DNA of 64,000 nt from RGIG1828 sp045654685 (GCA_045654685.1 JAZONV010000010.1:4710-68709); one strand, 5' to 3'; positions 1 to 7,422 are shown, numbered from the stretch's first letter. The notes: generated from the letters alone by a model not told the origin. Made by a program: numbers and translations.

Positions 1-1
1 A

Positions 2-391
2 ATAACATATAAAAATGACTATTTTACTCCCGCTCAGCATTATGAAGAATGGGATAAACTCTTTTCATACGGCGGAAAAGACATTGACATCTGTGCTTTT
101 CAGGACGGAACAGCACCAATGGATCAGATAGACGAGTTTTATACTCTCACAAAAAAACTTTGCGATAAATATGATATTCACCACTGGGTAAATGCAGAAA
201 CTTTTGAACGCGATGTAAGATGTATGTATTATCCCATAACTTTCCAGCTTTTAAGAAGAAGACTTGAACATCACAAAAACTATGCTGAAAAGATTATAAC
301 CTTTGAGTTTTCTCACTTTTTAAGTCCTCAATCGATTTATCCGTCAGCACATAATCTGAACAGACTCTACAAAGATTACTATCTGAAATAA
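2..391 (+). CDS. C-terminal part of a DUF4434-like protein (5' end outside window)
   Basis: The reading frame is open from base 2 to the TAA at 389-391, giving about 129 residues, so the gene starts upstream of the window. The visible part has features I associate with the TIM-barrel-like DUF4434 family of putative glycosidases: a 'DICAFQDGTAP' segment, then 'YDIHHWVNAETF' resembling the strand carrying a conserved Trp/Glu, and an 'ITFEFSHFLSP' ending near the C terminus. This is recognition by eye. No signal peptide or catalytic pair can be judged because the N-terminal half is missing. The ATG at 119 is an internal methionine in the middle of conserved-looking sequence and is not the likely start. 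No clear terminator follows before the next promoter. Confidence 0.55.
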   Translation: MTYKNDYFTPAQHYEEWDKLFSYGGKDIDICAFQDGTAPMDQIDEFYTLTKKLCDKYDIHHWVNAETFERDVRCMYYPITFQLLRRRLEHHKNYAEKIITFEFSHFLSPQSIYPSAHNLNRLYKDYYLK

Positions 392-458
392 AAAACCTCG
401 TTTTGACGAATTATACATAAGAAGTATAGCCTTTGATGTGGGAATTTTGCGTGTTTGG

Positions 459-488
459 TTGACATATCAACTGTTTGTATGATATAAT
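459..488 (+). promoter_or_regulatory. sigma-A-type promoter for the YgjV-family gene
   Basis: TTGACA at 459-464 and TATAAT at 483-488 with an 18-nt spacer, 40 bp before the likely ATG at 528. Confidence 0.75.
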
Positions 489-527
489 CCCTGATGGTAA
501 CAAATGACACTTAAAATGGGGGATATT

Positions 528-1049
528 ATGCAAATACTTGCCTACACACTATCTGCACTTGCTGCAGTATGTCTCATCTTCGCATCGTTGATAAAAGGCG
601 AAAAAATGAACAAGATATTAATGCTTGTTTTTTTGGCAAATGTTTTGGCTGCAACCGGATATATTATAGAAGGTAGCGGAATTAACGGAGCCATATCATG
701 CTATATTGGCGGAGCACAGACCATAATCAACTATTTCTATGAATCAAAAGATAAGCCTCTTCCAAAGTGGCTCATAGGAATATATGCATTGGCGTTTATT
801 TCTTTCAATCTATATTTTGGAACAAATCCCGGTCACACCGCACTTGTCATTATTGCTTCTCTCACATTCATCATGAGTATCGGACAGAAAAATGGCGCAA
901 GATTTCGCTTCTGGACACTTACCAATATGATTCTCTGGTGTACATATGATGTTTGGTCAGGTGCATATAACGGTCTTTTGACACACATTCCGATTCTTGT
1001 ATTCACAGTTGTGGGTATGATTATACATGATGTTAAACACAAGAAATAA
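528..1049 (+). CDS. YgjV-family inner membrane protein
   Basis: A 173-residue, highly hydrophobic protein with about six predicted membrane segments and very short loops. The arrangement (N-terminal helix, 'LANVLAATGYII' helix, then a 'GGAQTIINYFYESK' segment) matches the YgjV/PF10688 family of small bacterial membrane proteins, whose function is unknown. I chose ATG 528 because GGGGG at 518-522 lies 5 nt upstream; the in-frame ATG at 504 has no comparable site. The gene is monocistronic: its own promoter lies upstream and a strong hairpin terminator follows the TAA directly. Confidence 0.7.
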   Translation: MQILAYTLSALAAVCLIFASLIKGEKMNKILMLVFLANVLAATGYIIEGSGINGAISCYIGGAQTIINYFYESKDKPLPKWLIGIYALAFISFNLYFGTNPGHTALVIIASLTFIMSIGQKNGARFRFWTLTNMILWCTYDVWSGAYNGLLTHIPILVFTVVGMIIHDVKHKK

Positions 1050-1087
1050 AAAAATGTTCAGGATTCGTGATGATTCCTGAACATTTT
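1049..1087 (+). terminator. intrinsic terminator after the YgjV gene
   Basis: Inverted repeat AAAATGTTCAGGA / TCCTGAACATTTTT, with a 13-bp stem and short loop, directly after the stop codon. The A-run and T-run on the two sides could let it work in both directions and also stop thiT transcription from the right. Confidence 0.8.
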
Positions 1088-1129
1088 TGTTGTATATGAA
1101 ACTTCGTTCCTGTATAACAAAAAATATTA

Positions 1130-1786
1130 TTATATTTTTGTGAATTTTGATTTCTTCAGTATTTTAAAAACCAATGGAGCGGCAATAATTGTGATTATCA
1201 TTTCCGGTATCATATACGCACCGTTATACACAATGGAATAAAAGAGGGATAGACCCGAACCTTCAAAGGTGTTCATAACCCATGAGCAGAAATCTTTCAT
1301 AAATCCGATTTGTGAAAGTCCGGTTGAGTCTGCAAAAAACCATTGAGCCCAAGCGCCAAAAAATATATATCCTGATATGATGTGCATAATATACCTCAGC
1401 ATCACACAGAAAAAAGTTCCGAGACAAAGTTCTTTAGTTTCACTTTTTAGCTTTCCCTTGAATATTCCTCCAAAACCTAAAACAGTATAGGCAAGGACGT
1501 AATCAATAAGACATACAGAGATGGCGGCAAATGGAGCCATCTGACTGTCTCCCGGAAGAAAAAAAGCAGAAACTGTGCCAAAGCCAACAAGCATTTGCAA
1601 AAGGGAATAGGCAAATGCAGCAGTAAGGCCTGTTTTCAGGCCGAAAAGATAGCTTGCCATAATAACAGGTAACATTGATATAAGTGTCACCGAACCGCCA
1701 AAGGGGAGAGTCAGAATCTGCACAATCGACAGAATAAGACCAAGGCCGATAAGCATTGAAGAAGTAATGGTTTTCTTTGTTTTCAT
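1130..1786 (-). CDS. thiT: Energy-coupling factor S component for thiamine, ThiT (YuaJ)
   Basis: A 218-residue integral membrane protein of the ThiT/YuaJ family. It is the substrate-binding S subunit that captures thiamine and docks on the shared EcfA/A'/T module, which is not encoded in this window. About six helices can be seen, with the family-like 'VTLISMLPVIMASYLFGLKTGL' stretch in helix 2-3 and a Trp-containing 'FGAWAQWFFAD' loop where thiamine is bound in the family. Start ATG 1786 has AAGGAG 9 nt upstream; an ATG at 1795 touches the Shine-Dalgarno sequence itself and is rejected. A TPP riboswitch with its own terminator lies upstream on the same strand, which independently supports thiamine as the substrate. 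Confidence 0.93.
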   Translation of the reverse strand: MKTKKTITSSMLIGLGLILSIVQILTLPFGGSVTLISMLPVIMASYLFGLKTGLTAAFAYSLLQMLVGFGTVSAFFLPGDSQMAPFAAISVCLIDYVLAYTVLGFGGIFKGKLKSETKELCLGTFFCVMLRYIMHIISGYIFFGAWAQWFFADSTGLSQIGFMKDFCSWVMNTFEGSGLSLFYSIVYNGAYMIPEMIITIIAAPLVFKILKKSKFTKI

Positions 1787-1888
1787 ACAAAACATCTCCT
1801 TAAAATTTATTGTACACTAAAAATCACCTTGTTATCAGCCGGCAGTTAACAGATAATTTTCTGTGAACGAAAAAAGATGTTTGGGTGC

Positions 1889-1920
1889 CAAAAAAGGCAT
1901 ACCCCGAAAGGTATGCCCAA
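1889..1920 (-). terminator. riboswitch-controlled intrinsic terminator upstream of thiT
   Basis: On the minus strand an 8-bp stem GGCATACC / GGTATGCC (1910-1917 with 1896-1903) is closed by a short loop and followed by a T-run (1890-1895). It lies between the TPP aptamer and thiT, so it is the expression platform: TPP binding should favour termination. Confidence 0.85.
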
Positions 1921-1929
1921 AATAACAAA

Positions 1930-2018
1930 TATGTTTCCTACGTTGGCATTACCCAAATCAGGTATATGGGTCGGAACAGCAATATGTTCCCTCTCAGCCT
2001 GCTTGCACAAGCTCCCCG
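1930..2018 (-). promoter_or_regulatory. TPP (thiamine pyrophosphate) riboswitch aptamer
   Basis: Read on the minus strand, the region contains the hallmark THI-box elements in order: GGGGAGC at the P1 strand, the invariant CTGAGA (about 1993-1998), ACCTGAT-TGGGTAATGCCA, then ACGTAGGAAA closing P1. The spacing fits a normal THI box with a moderately long variable P3 arm. Boundaries are good to a few bases. Confidence 0.95.
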
Positions 2019-2030
2019 GATTTGTAAACA

Positions 2031-2059
2031 GTTTAACACATAATATTTTGATTTGTCAA
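2031..2059 (-). promoter_or_regulatory. promoter of the thiT riboswitch transcript
   Basis: Minus-strand TTGACA (2054-2059), 17-nt spacer, then TTAAAC (2031-2036), ending about 13 nt before the aptamer. The -35 is perfect and the -10 weak. Confidence 0.55.
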
Positions 2060-2153
2060 GCTTTTAACCAAAGATTTTATATGTGTTAATACCAAAAGTT
2101 TTGAGATTATAAAAAGAATTTTTTTGTAAAATCCATATTTTTGAAAAAAACAC

Positions 2154-2182
2154 TTGATTTTCTTTTTTTCTTGTGCTATAAT
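2154..2182 (+). promoter_or_regulatory. promoter of tRNA-Arg
   Basis: TTGATT (2154-2159), 17-nt spacer, TATAAT (2177-2182), 18 bp before the mature tRNA 5' end. Confidence 0.8.
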
Positions 2183-2200
2183 ATCTTCTGTTGCTGATAT

Positions 2201-2277
<77 letters not shown>

Positions 2278-2284
2278 ATACATA

Positions 2285-2323
2285 CAAAAACCGCGTGTTT
2301 CAAAAGAAGCATGCGGTTTTTCT
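2285..2323 (+). terminator. intrinsic terminator of tRNA-Arg
   Basis: Stem AAAACCGCGTG.. / ..CATGCGGTTTTT with a short loop and trailing T-rich run. A diverged second copy sits at 3471-3508 behind the duplicated tRNA fragment. Confidence 0.8.
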
Positions 2324-2416
2324 TTTGTCTTGCCTGAACGCCTGATTTTTTGCAAAAATTCAAGGAGTCAGGAGTGCGGAAAATAATTAATATTAAACTG
2401 AGACGGAGATGAAATA

Positions 2417-2947
2417 ATGAAAGTTATTGCGATTGGTTCTGTATCAGGTGGCGGAAAAACCATCATTGTCAATGAAATAACTAAAAAAATAAATAATGCA
2501 AAGTCACTTCATTTTGATGATTATTCGTTCAAAGGAGAAGTTGATGATTTCTATTCGTGGGTAAAACAAGGTGCGAATTATGATATTTGGGACTTAGAGC
2601 CTTTGATAAAAGATATTTTGGAGCTCGAGAATGTCGGAGAATGCGACTATTTGTTTTTAGATTATCCATTTGCATATTGTCATAAGGAATTAAGCCAATA
2701 TATTGATTGTGCTATTTTCATGGATACGCCATTAGACATTGCAATGGCAAGAAGAGTTCTTCGGGATATGAAAAATGCAACAGGCGAAGAAATAAGATAT
2801 GATATGGATATATATCTTAAATATGCCAGACTTGCCTTTGTTCAAACGTTAAAGGATGTATTGCCGTCATCGGATTATGTGATTGACGGAACGAAAGAAA
2901 TGAATGAGATAGTTAGAGAAATAATAAATATAGTATCAGTTTTATAA
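2417..2947 (+). CDS. P-loop NTPase / uridine kinase-like protein
   Basis: A 176-residue soluble protein beginning with a clear Walker A loop (GSVSGGGKT, about residues 7-15). It is followed by 'HFDDYSF', typical of the nucleoside kinase/uridine kinase superfamily, a 'DYLFLDYPFAY' Walker-B-like strand, and a lid-like 'RRVLRDM'. It probably phosphorylates a small nucleoside-like or pantothenate-like substrate, which cannot be specified. Start ATG 2417 follows a GGAG-containing leader. It lies inside the segment bounded by tRNA-Arg repeats, with a barstar-like pseudogene immediately downstream, so it is likely element cargo rather than core metabolism. Confidence 0.65.
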   Translation: MKVIAIGSVSGGGKTIIVNEITKKINNAKSLHFDDYSFKGEVDDFYSWVKQGANYDIWDLEPLIKDILELENVGECDYLFLDYPFAYCHKELSQYIDCAIFMDTPLDIAMARRVLRDMKNATGEEIRYDMDIYLKYARLAFVQTLKDVLPSSDYVIDGTKEMNEIVREIINIVSVL

Positions 2948-2973
2948 ATATTGGATATAGGAGACAAGTGTAA

Positions 2974-3255
2974 ATGAATAATATAAAATTCAATTTTTCA
3001 GACTGTAATTATATTATGGAAGTGTATGAATACGTAAAATAGCAGTTCAAATTACCTGATTACTGTGGTAATAATCTTGATGCATTGTGGGATTTCCTTA
3101 GAGATGAATGACCGCTTGATGCCAAAATAGACATAGATGGTATTGAGTATTTAAATAATAAATTTGATGGTTACGGAGACGAAATCAAGAAAATATTTGA
3201 AGATTTACCCAAAGAATATGGAAATGAAAATATAAAAGTTATTATACATTCTTAA
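2974..3255 (+). pseudogene. barstar-family inhibitor gene with two in-frame stops
   Basis: The frame from ATG 2974 to TAA 3253-3255 (about 93 codons) carries the barstar signature 'GNNLDALWDFL', followed by a 'PLDAKIDI' strand and a C-terminal 'KEYGNENIKVIIHS'. It is interrupted by TAG at 3040-3042 (a Gln codon if read CAG) and TGA at 3109-3111 (Trp if read TGG). Both could come from single base changes. Barstar proteins bind and inhibit barnase-like ribonucleases and are common immunity genes on mobile DNA. No barnase gene is visible. TGA is a normal stop in this genome (prfB, dnaX and rlmB all end or regulate with it), so recoding is unlikely. Confidence 0.75.
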
Positions 3256-3398
3256 GAACTGATTTTGATATACTTGACTATGAGGTATATTATACTATAT
3301 AATTAATGAAGTAAGAAATCAGCAGTTCAGTTTAGTAATAGAATTATCGTGTTATTCGTGAAACACGTGGAATTTACTTATTTTTGCGTGCATGATTC

Positions 3399-3418
3399 GA
3401 TTGTCCGACAGGACAATC
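3399..3418. repeat. perfect hairpin abutting the duplicated tRNA fragment
   Basis: GATTGTCC-GACA-GGACAATC, an 8-bp perfect stem with a 4-nt loop whose last base touches the first base of the 43-bp repeat at 3419. It may be part of the old element's terminal recombination region or a terminator lacking a U-tract. Confidence 0.6.
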
Positions 3419-3461
3419 ACTACGGATCAGAAGGTCAGGGATTCGAATTCTCTGCGGCGCG
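3419..3461 (+). repeat. att-like duplicate of the tRNA-Arg 3' end (43 bp)
   Basis: Identical base for base to 2232-2274 (offset 1187 bp). It starts in the anticodon loop and ends at the discriminator base; the following CCA has drifted to TCA. It lacks the 5' half and cannot be a functional tRNA. Confidence 0.92.
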
Positions 3462-3470
3462 TCAAACATA

Positions 3471-3508
3471 GAAAAACCGCGTGTTTCAGAGGAAACATGC
3501 GGTTTTTG
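3471..3508 (+). terminator. second, diverged copy of the tRNA-Arg terminator
   Basis: Stem AAAACCGCGTGTTTC / GAAACATGCGGTTTTT with T-run, homologous to 2285-2323 but with several substitutions. It insulates the c-di-GMP riboswitch transcript from upstream read-through. Confidence 0.75.
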
Positions 3509-3593
3509 TTTTTTTCTCGGAGCGTCTGATTTTTTTGTTTAATGATGTAATACAGAAAATTTTTGAATATAAAAATAAGTATGTAAATAAACA

Positions 3594-3622
3594 TTGACAT
3601 AAAAAGAATGGTGTGGTATTAT
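3594..3622 (+). promoter_or_regulatory. promoter of the c-di-GMP riboswitch / EAL gene
   Basis: TTGACA (3594-3599), 17-nt spacer, TATTAT (3617-3622). An overlapping TATAAT at 3620-3625 would need a 20-nt spacer. Confidence 0.7.
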
Positions 3623-3631
3623 AATAGCATA

Positions 3632-3722
3632 TGAATATTTGGCAAACCCGGTGAAAGCCGGCGACGCAAAGCCAGGAGGCTAAGGTTCTCAAAACTATGC
3701 TAGTCCAGTTGCAACTATCAAG
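3632..3722 (+). promoter_or_regulatory. cyclic di-GMP-I (GEMM-I) riboswitch
   Basis: The aptamer core is intact: GGCAAACC, a GAAA tetraloop stem (CCGGTGAAAGCCGG), the invariant GACGCAAAGCC (about 3662-3672), then a CTAAGG segment and the second arm ending in GTCCAGTTGCAACTATC. This matches the Vc2-type order of elements. It controls the EAL phosphodiesterase gene beginning 170 bp downstream, so the sensed second messenger and the enzyme's substrate are the same molecule. Outer boundaries are approximate. Confidence 0.92.
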
Positions 3723-3766
3723 GTCCTTTTTTATATATAGGGCTTATTGTTTGTTGCAATTTTTTT
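3708..3766 (+). terminator. probable expression-platform terminator of the c-di-GMP riboswitch
   Basis: GTTGCAAC (3708-3715), part of the aptamer's 3' arm, can pair with GTTGCAAT (3753-3760), which is followed by a T-run (3760-3766). An inner AAG/CTT plus CC/GG pairing extends the stem. Pairing within the aptamer and within this hairpin would exclude each other. Inferred by eye, not folded. Confidence 0.45.
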
Positions 3767-3889
3767 ATGCGTTTTTTTGTTGGTAAAGTGAGCCGGATAT
3801 GTATAAAATTTCTTTAATACACATAAGATGAGTGTTTAAATTATTTGTATCCAAAGATATGGGATATCAAAAAGAGGAGTGTAGCAGAA

Positions 3890-5254
3890 GTGGATATATT
3901 TGCTCTTGTACTTTCGATTGTCATCGTATGTCTTTCAATATATATATATAAGCTTCGGAAGATAAATAAATCAGATTCAATGACTGATTCTGAAACAGGC
4001 ATGGGTAATTTGCAATATTTCAAGCACCACCTTGCCGGGATAACGGAAGATGAATCGGGAAAATCCTACTATATTGCCTACATAATTATGGATAGCAGTT
4101 ATTTGCGTTCATATCATGATAATATGTCCTTTGGCGAAGCGTTGAGATTTGCTTCGTCAGTTCTTGCGGATAATTCCCAAGGAAAAGAGATATCTGCAAG
4201 AATTACAGAAAACGGGTTTGTGTTTGTATTTAATTCAGACGATGATTCTGATGCAAAGCGCAGATTGAAAAAGGTTATGAACAAACTTAACAAATCTGAG
4301 GTGAAAAAAGATGAAAGCAGCAAACATGTGTTCTATTGTGCAATGTATCATCTCACGCCCTCTGACACAAATTGCGAGGTTTTACTTTTCAATCTGAGAA
4401 AAAACTGCAGTGATATTTTTGGTACAGAAAAACAAATTGTATACTGCGATACTTATTCCATGAATAAAATTCAGGAAGAGAATATGGTCACGGAAAATAT
4501 CATCAAAGGCCTTGATAACAACGAATTCAAGATGTATCTGCAATTTGTTGTGGATAACAAAACAAAAAAGATTGTATCAGCAGAAGCCCTTTCCCGCTGG
4601 GAGAATGATGAAAATGGCGTGGTTGGTCCGTTCAAATATATAAGATGCATGGAAGATGCAGGTCTTATAACAAGACACGATTTCTACATGTTTGATCAGG
4701 TTTGCCGTCAACTTCAGGAGTGGGAAGGAACGGAATATGATAACATATCCATATCCTGCAACTTTACAAGAATAACTCTTTCAGAAGAAAATTTCATAGA
4801 TAAGATAAAAGAAATATGCGAAAAATATACTTTTGACAAATCAAAGCTTTCCATTGAGATAACAGAAGATGCAATGGAAAAGGACAGAGACAATGCAACA
4901 GGCAATGTGGAACTGTGCAAAAAACTTGGATTCAAAGTATATCTTGATGATCTCGGAAGCGGTTATACGTCACTTTCAAATCTCTGTGACTATCCCATAG
5001 ATGTTGTAAAAATTGACAGAGATATTCTTCTCAAAGGCAATACAGAAAGAGGAAAAGAGCTTTTGAGAGGTATCATAGCTCTTGCACACAGCCTTAATAT
5101 GAAAGTTATTTGCGAGGGTGTTGAAACAGAGGAACAAAATGATTTTGTAACCTCATCAGATTGTGATTATATTCAGGGTTGGTATTATTCAAAACCCATA
5201 TCTCATGACAGATTCGAAACATTCATAAAAGAGTATTTCCCCGAAGAAAAATAG
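3890..5254 (+). CDS. membrane-anchored c-di-GMP phosphodiesterase (degenerate GGDEF + EAL)
   Basis: A 454-residue protein. An N-terminal transmembrane helix (about residues 3-20) is followed by a GGDEF-like fold (about 30-190) that has no GG[DE]EF motif and is presumably inactive, then a full EAL domain (about 205-454). All the EAL catalytic and metal-binding signatures are present: E-A-L at 232-234, N291, E323, the DD pair at 353-354 in 'DDLGSGYTSL', K374, E409/E412 in 'EGVE', and Q416. It should hydrolyse c-di-GMP to pGpG. The start is taken as GTG 3890, with GAGGAG at 3874-3879. A TTG at 3845 would add 15 residues but has no Shine-Dalgarno. The upstream c-di-GMP riboswitch implies feedback control. 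Confidence 0.93.
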   Translation: MDIFALVLSIVIVCLSIYIYKLRKINKSDSMTDSETGMGNLQYFKHHLAGITEDESGKSYYIAYIIMDSSYLRSYHDNMSFGEALRFASSVLADNSQGKEISARITENGFVFVFNSDDDSDAKRRLKKVMNKLNKSEVKKDESSKHVFYCAMYHLTPSDTNCEVLLFNLRKNCSDIFGTEKQIVYCDTYSMNKIQEENMVTENIIKGLDNNEFKMYLQFVVDNKTKKIVSAEALSRWENDENGVVGPFKYIRCMEDAGLITRHDFYMFDQVCRQLQEWEGTEYDNISISCNFTRITLSEENFIDKIKEICEKYTFDKSKLSIEITEDAMEKDRDNATGNVELCKKLGFKVYLDDLGSGYTSLSNLCDYPIDVVKIDRDILLKGNTERGKELLRGIIALAHSLNMKVICEGVETEEQNDFVTSSDCDYIQGWYYSKPISHDRFETFIKEYFPEEK

Positions 5255-5270
5255 GGTAGTAATTAATATT

Positions 5271-5315
5271 AAAGACATCATTTTTTGTGCTAATAAACAT
5301 AAGAATGATGTCTTT
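5271..5315 (+). terminator. intrinsic terminator after the EAL gene
   Basis: AAAGACATCATT / AATGATGTCTTT stem (12 bp) with a loop of about 21 nt, followed by T-rich sequence. Confidence 0.75.
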
Positions 5316-5368
5316 TTGTGTTTGGTTTATTAAAAGTACTGAACATGACCGGAATTTGAAAAAATTGC

Positions 5369-5397
5369 TTGATATTTTTAATCTTGTGTAGTATAAT
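5369..5397 (+). promoter_or_regulatory. promoter of the SRP RNA gene
   Basis: TTGATA (5369-5374), 17-nt spacer, TATAAT (5392-5397), 7 bp before the RNA 5' strand. Confidence 0.85.
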
Positions 5398-5403
5398 ATA
5401 TGA

Positions 5404-5672
5404 TGTCGTACAGCCGGGGCGGTAGCGGTGCCCTGTACTTGCAATCCGCTATAGCAAGGGTCATGTCTTTATTGAGGGTTACACTTTCCGTGTAGTACCG
5501 TCATATCAATGTTGATGGTCGGGTCTTGCGCAATATGCGTTTGTGAACCTGGTCAGGTGAGGAATCAAGCAGCCATAAGCAGAGCCTGCATATGTGCCGC
5601 AAGAGTGCCCGGCCTGAGTTGTATATGGCGACAAACGTGCGGGAAGCCTAATTCGACTTAAAGACGTACGAC
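5404..5672 (+). ncRNA. ffs: signal recognition particle RNA (large Bacillus type, with Alu domain)
   Basis: The conserved helix-8 segment is recognisable: GTGAACC.GGTCAGG, then GGAA..AAGCAGC (about 5548-5582). The 5' Alu-like part GGGCGGTAGCGG..CCGCTATAGC is also present. The outer ends pair exactly, GTCGTAC (5404-5410) with GTACGAC (5666-5672), and a run of seven T follows, so helix 5 doubles as the terminator. At about 269 nt it is the long form typical of Bacillus and Clostridium rather than the 4.5S RNA. Its place just before dnaX is common in Firmicutes. Confidence 0.93.
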
Positions 5673-5706
5673 TTTTTTTGAAAATTTTTGACAGGGAGTG
5701 GTGAAA

Positions 5707-7356
5707 ATGGCATATCAGGCGTTGTACCGTAAGTGGCGTCCAATGAAATTCGATGATGTTATCGGTCAAAGTCACATAACAGAGACCGTAAAAAATGAAA
5801 TGCAGACAGGTGCAATTGCCCATGCATATCTTTTCACAGGTACCCGCGGAACAGGGAAAACCACAACAGCAAAAATTCTCAGCCGTGCGCTCAACTGTCA
5901 ATCTCCCATAGAAGGAAATCCCTGTAATGAATGTGAAGTTTGCAAATCCATAATTAGTGAAGTTTGTCTTGATGTTCAGGAAATTGATGCTGCATCAAAC
6001 ACAGGCGTTGAAAACATAAGAGATATTATTTCTCAGGTTCAATATCTTCCCACCATGGGAAAATATAAAGTGTTCATTATAGACGAGGTTCATATGCTTT
6101 CCAAAGGAGCCTTCAATGCACTTTTGAAAACTTTGGAAGAACCCCCTCCTCATGTTGTGTTTATTCTTGCAACAACAGAGGTTCAGTCGATTCCTGCAAC
6201 AATCCTTTCAAGATGCCAGAGATTTGATTTCAAAAACATCTCCATTGATGACATTGTACTCAACATAAAAACCATTCTTGCATCGGAAAATATTGAAGCA
6301 GATGATGACGCTCTTGAATATGTTGCGTATCTTGGGGATGGCTCAATGAGAGACTCATTAAGCATATTGGATCGTTGTCTCGCATTTTCTCGTGATCATC
6401 TCAATCTTGATAAGATTATTGATGTTGTTGGTGCAGTAGATGATAAAATTCTCTACGATTTTGCAAAGGATGTTGCAAATAATGATACGTCATCTGCATT
6501 GGAGCGTTTCAATGGCTGTATAAACAACGGAAAGAATCTTGATAACATAGCAAAAGGGCTTTTGAATGTTTTCAGAGAAATTATAATGTACAAAATAAAT
6601 GAAGATAATTTTTCTGCAAGCAAAATAAAAAAAGAGTATCTGAAAGACTGTGCTCATCTTTTCGATGTGCCGTCTCTTTCAAACTATATAAACATAATTT
6701 CAGAATGCATGGCATCCTTCAAGAGCTTTGCATCTCAAAGAGTTCTTTTTGAATGTGTTTTGGTGAAGTTGACAACGCCTCAGATGAATCAGGATTATTC
6801 TTCTGTTATAGCAAGGCTTTCTGCTTTGGAAAACAAAATTGCATCCGGAGTGTTTCAGGCTGTTCCCGTCACGTCCGATTCATCAAAGGCAGCAACGGAT
6901 GCAACAAACAAAAATGAAGCAAAAGTGAAGGCGGAAACTGCTCAACCCAAAAAGAATGAAACCAAAACAAGTGGTTCCCAAAAGGAAGAAGAGTCTTCAA
7001 ATACATCTTCTATGGCCGGGAGTGATGCAAAAAATGTGGTGAAGAAATGGCCTGAAGTTGTAAATTATCTTCTCACCACCGGAAAACTTTCTTTGTATAC
7101 CAATCTTTTTGAATCAAAAGTATATGAAGAAGATGGAACACTTATAATCAAAGTTGATGATGAGTCCAAAAAGCACACGCTTATGGACAAGACAAATGCC
7201 GATGCTTTGAAAGAGGTTATTGTATCTTCCACCGGAACTGATGTAAGCGTAAAAATCATATGCGGTGAGATGGATTCGGAAAATTCCGGAGATGATATTT
7301 TCAAAAACTTAAACAGTCTCGGAAAAGATTTTCCCGGTAATTTCAATGTTAACTGA
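5707..7356 (+). CDS. dnaX: DNA polymerase III subunit gamma/tau
   Basis: A 549-residue clamp-loader ATPase. Domain I holds Walker A 'GTRGTGKTT' (about residues 41-49), a zinc module C-x8-C-x2-C-x2-C around 'NPCNECEVCKS', Walker B 'IIDEVHML', and the sensor/arginine-finger segment 'ILSRCQRF'. The collar domain follows, then a low-complexity Lys/Glu/Ser linker (about 390-445) and a tau-like C-terminal domain. Start ATG 5707 has GGGAG 8 nt upstream; in-frame GTGs at 5698 and 5701 overlap that site and are rejected. I saw no slippery A-run like the E. coli gamma frameshift site, so tau is probably the only product. The usual partners ebfC and recR do not follow; hom does, from its own promoter. 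Confidence 0.96.
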   Translation: MAYQALYRKWRPMKFDDVIGQSHITETVKNEMQTGAIAHAYLFTGTRGTGKTTTAKILSRALNCQSPIEGNPCNECEVCKSIISEVCLDVQEIDAASNTGVENIRDIISQVQYLPTMGKYKVFIIDEVHMLSKGAFNALLKTLEEPPPHVVFILATTEVQSIPATILSRCQRFDFKNISIDDIVLNIKTILASENIEADDDALEYVAYLGDGSMRDSLSILDRCLAFSRDHLNLDKIIDVVGAVDDKILYDFAKDVANNDTSSALERFNGCINNGKNLDNIAKGLLNVFREIIMYKINEDNFSASKIKKEYLKDCAHLFDVPSLSNYINIISECMASFKSFASQRVLFECVLVKLTTPQMNQDYSSVIARLSALENKIASGVFQAVPVTSDSSKAATDATNKNEAKVKAETAQPKKNETKTSGSQKEEESSNTSSMAGSDAKNVVKKWPEVVNYLLTTGKLSLYTNLFESKVYEEDGTLIIKVDDESKKHTLMDKTNADALKEVIVSSTGTDVSVKIICGEMDSENSGDDIFKNLNSLGKDFPGNFNVN

Positions 7357-7393
7357 AAAAACGAAATTTATTTAAAATTAAAGCTGTTTAAAG

Positions 7394-7422
7394 TTGACAT
7401 ATATGTATAAATATGGTATAAT
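7394..7422 (+). promoter_or_regulatory. strong sigma-A promoter of hom-thrB-lysC
   Basis: Consensus TTGACA (7394-7399), 17-nt spacer, consensus TATAAT (7417-7422). Only about 49 bp of leader separate it from the hom ATG, too short for a T-box or lysine riboswitch. Confidence 0.88.

Noticed and set aside
1877..2089. 70-codon open frame on the plus strand
   Set aside because: It lies fully on the antisense of the TPP riboswitch and its terminator, has no ribosome site and no recognisable protein features.
2974..3255. recoding of TAG/TGA as amino acids in the barstar-like gene
   Set aside because: TGA ends many genes here and is the regulated stop in prfB; no other gene needs recoding.
3419..3461. 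a second tRNA-Arg gene
   Set aside because: Only the 3' half is present; no D-arm or 5' acceptor strand, and the CCA is altered.
5506..5901. 131-codon open frame on the minus strand
   Set aside because: It is antisense to the SRP RNA and the dnaX N-terminus; both of those are certain.
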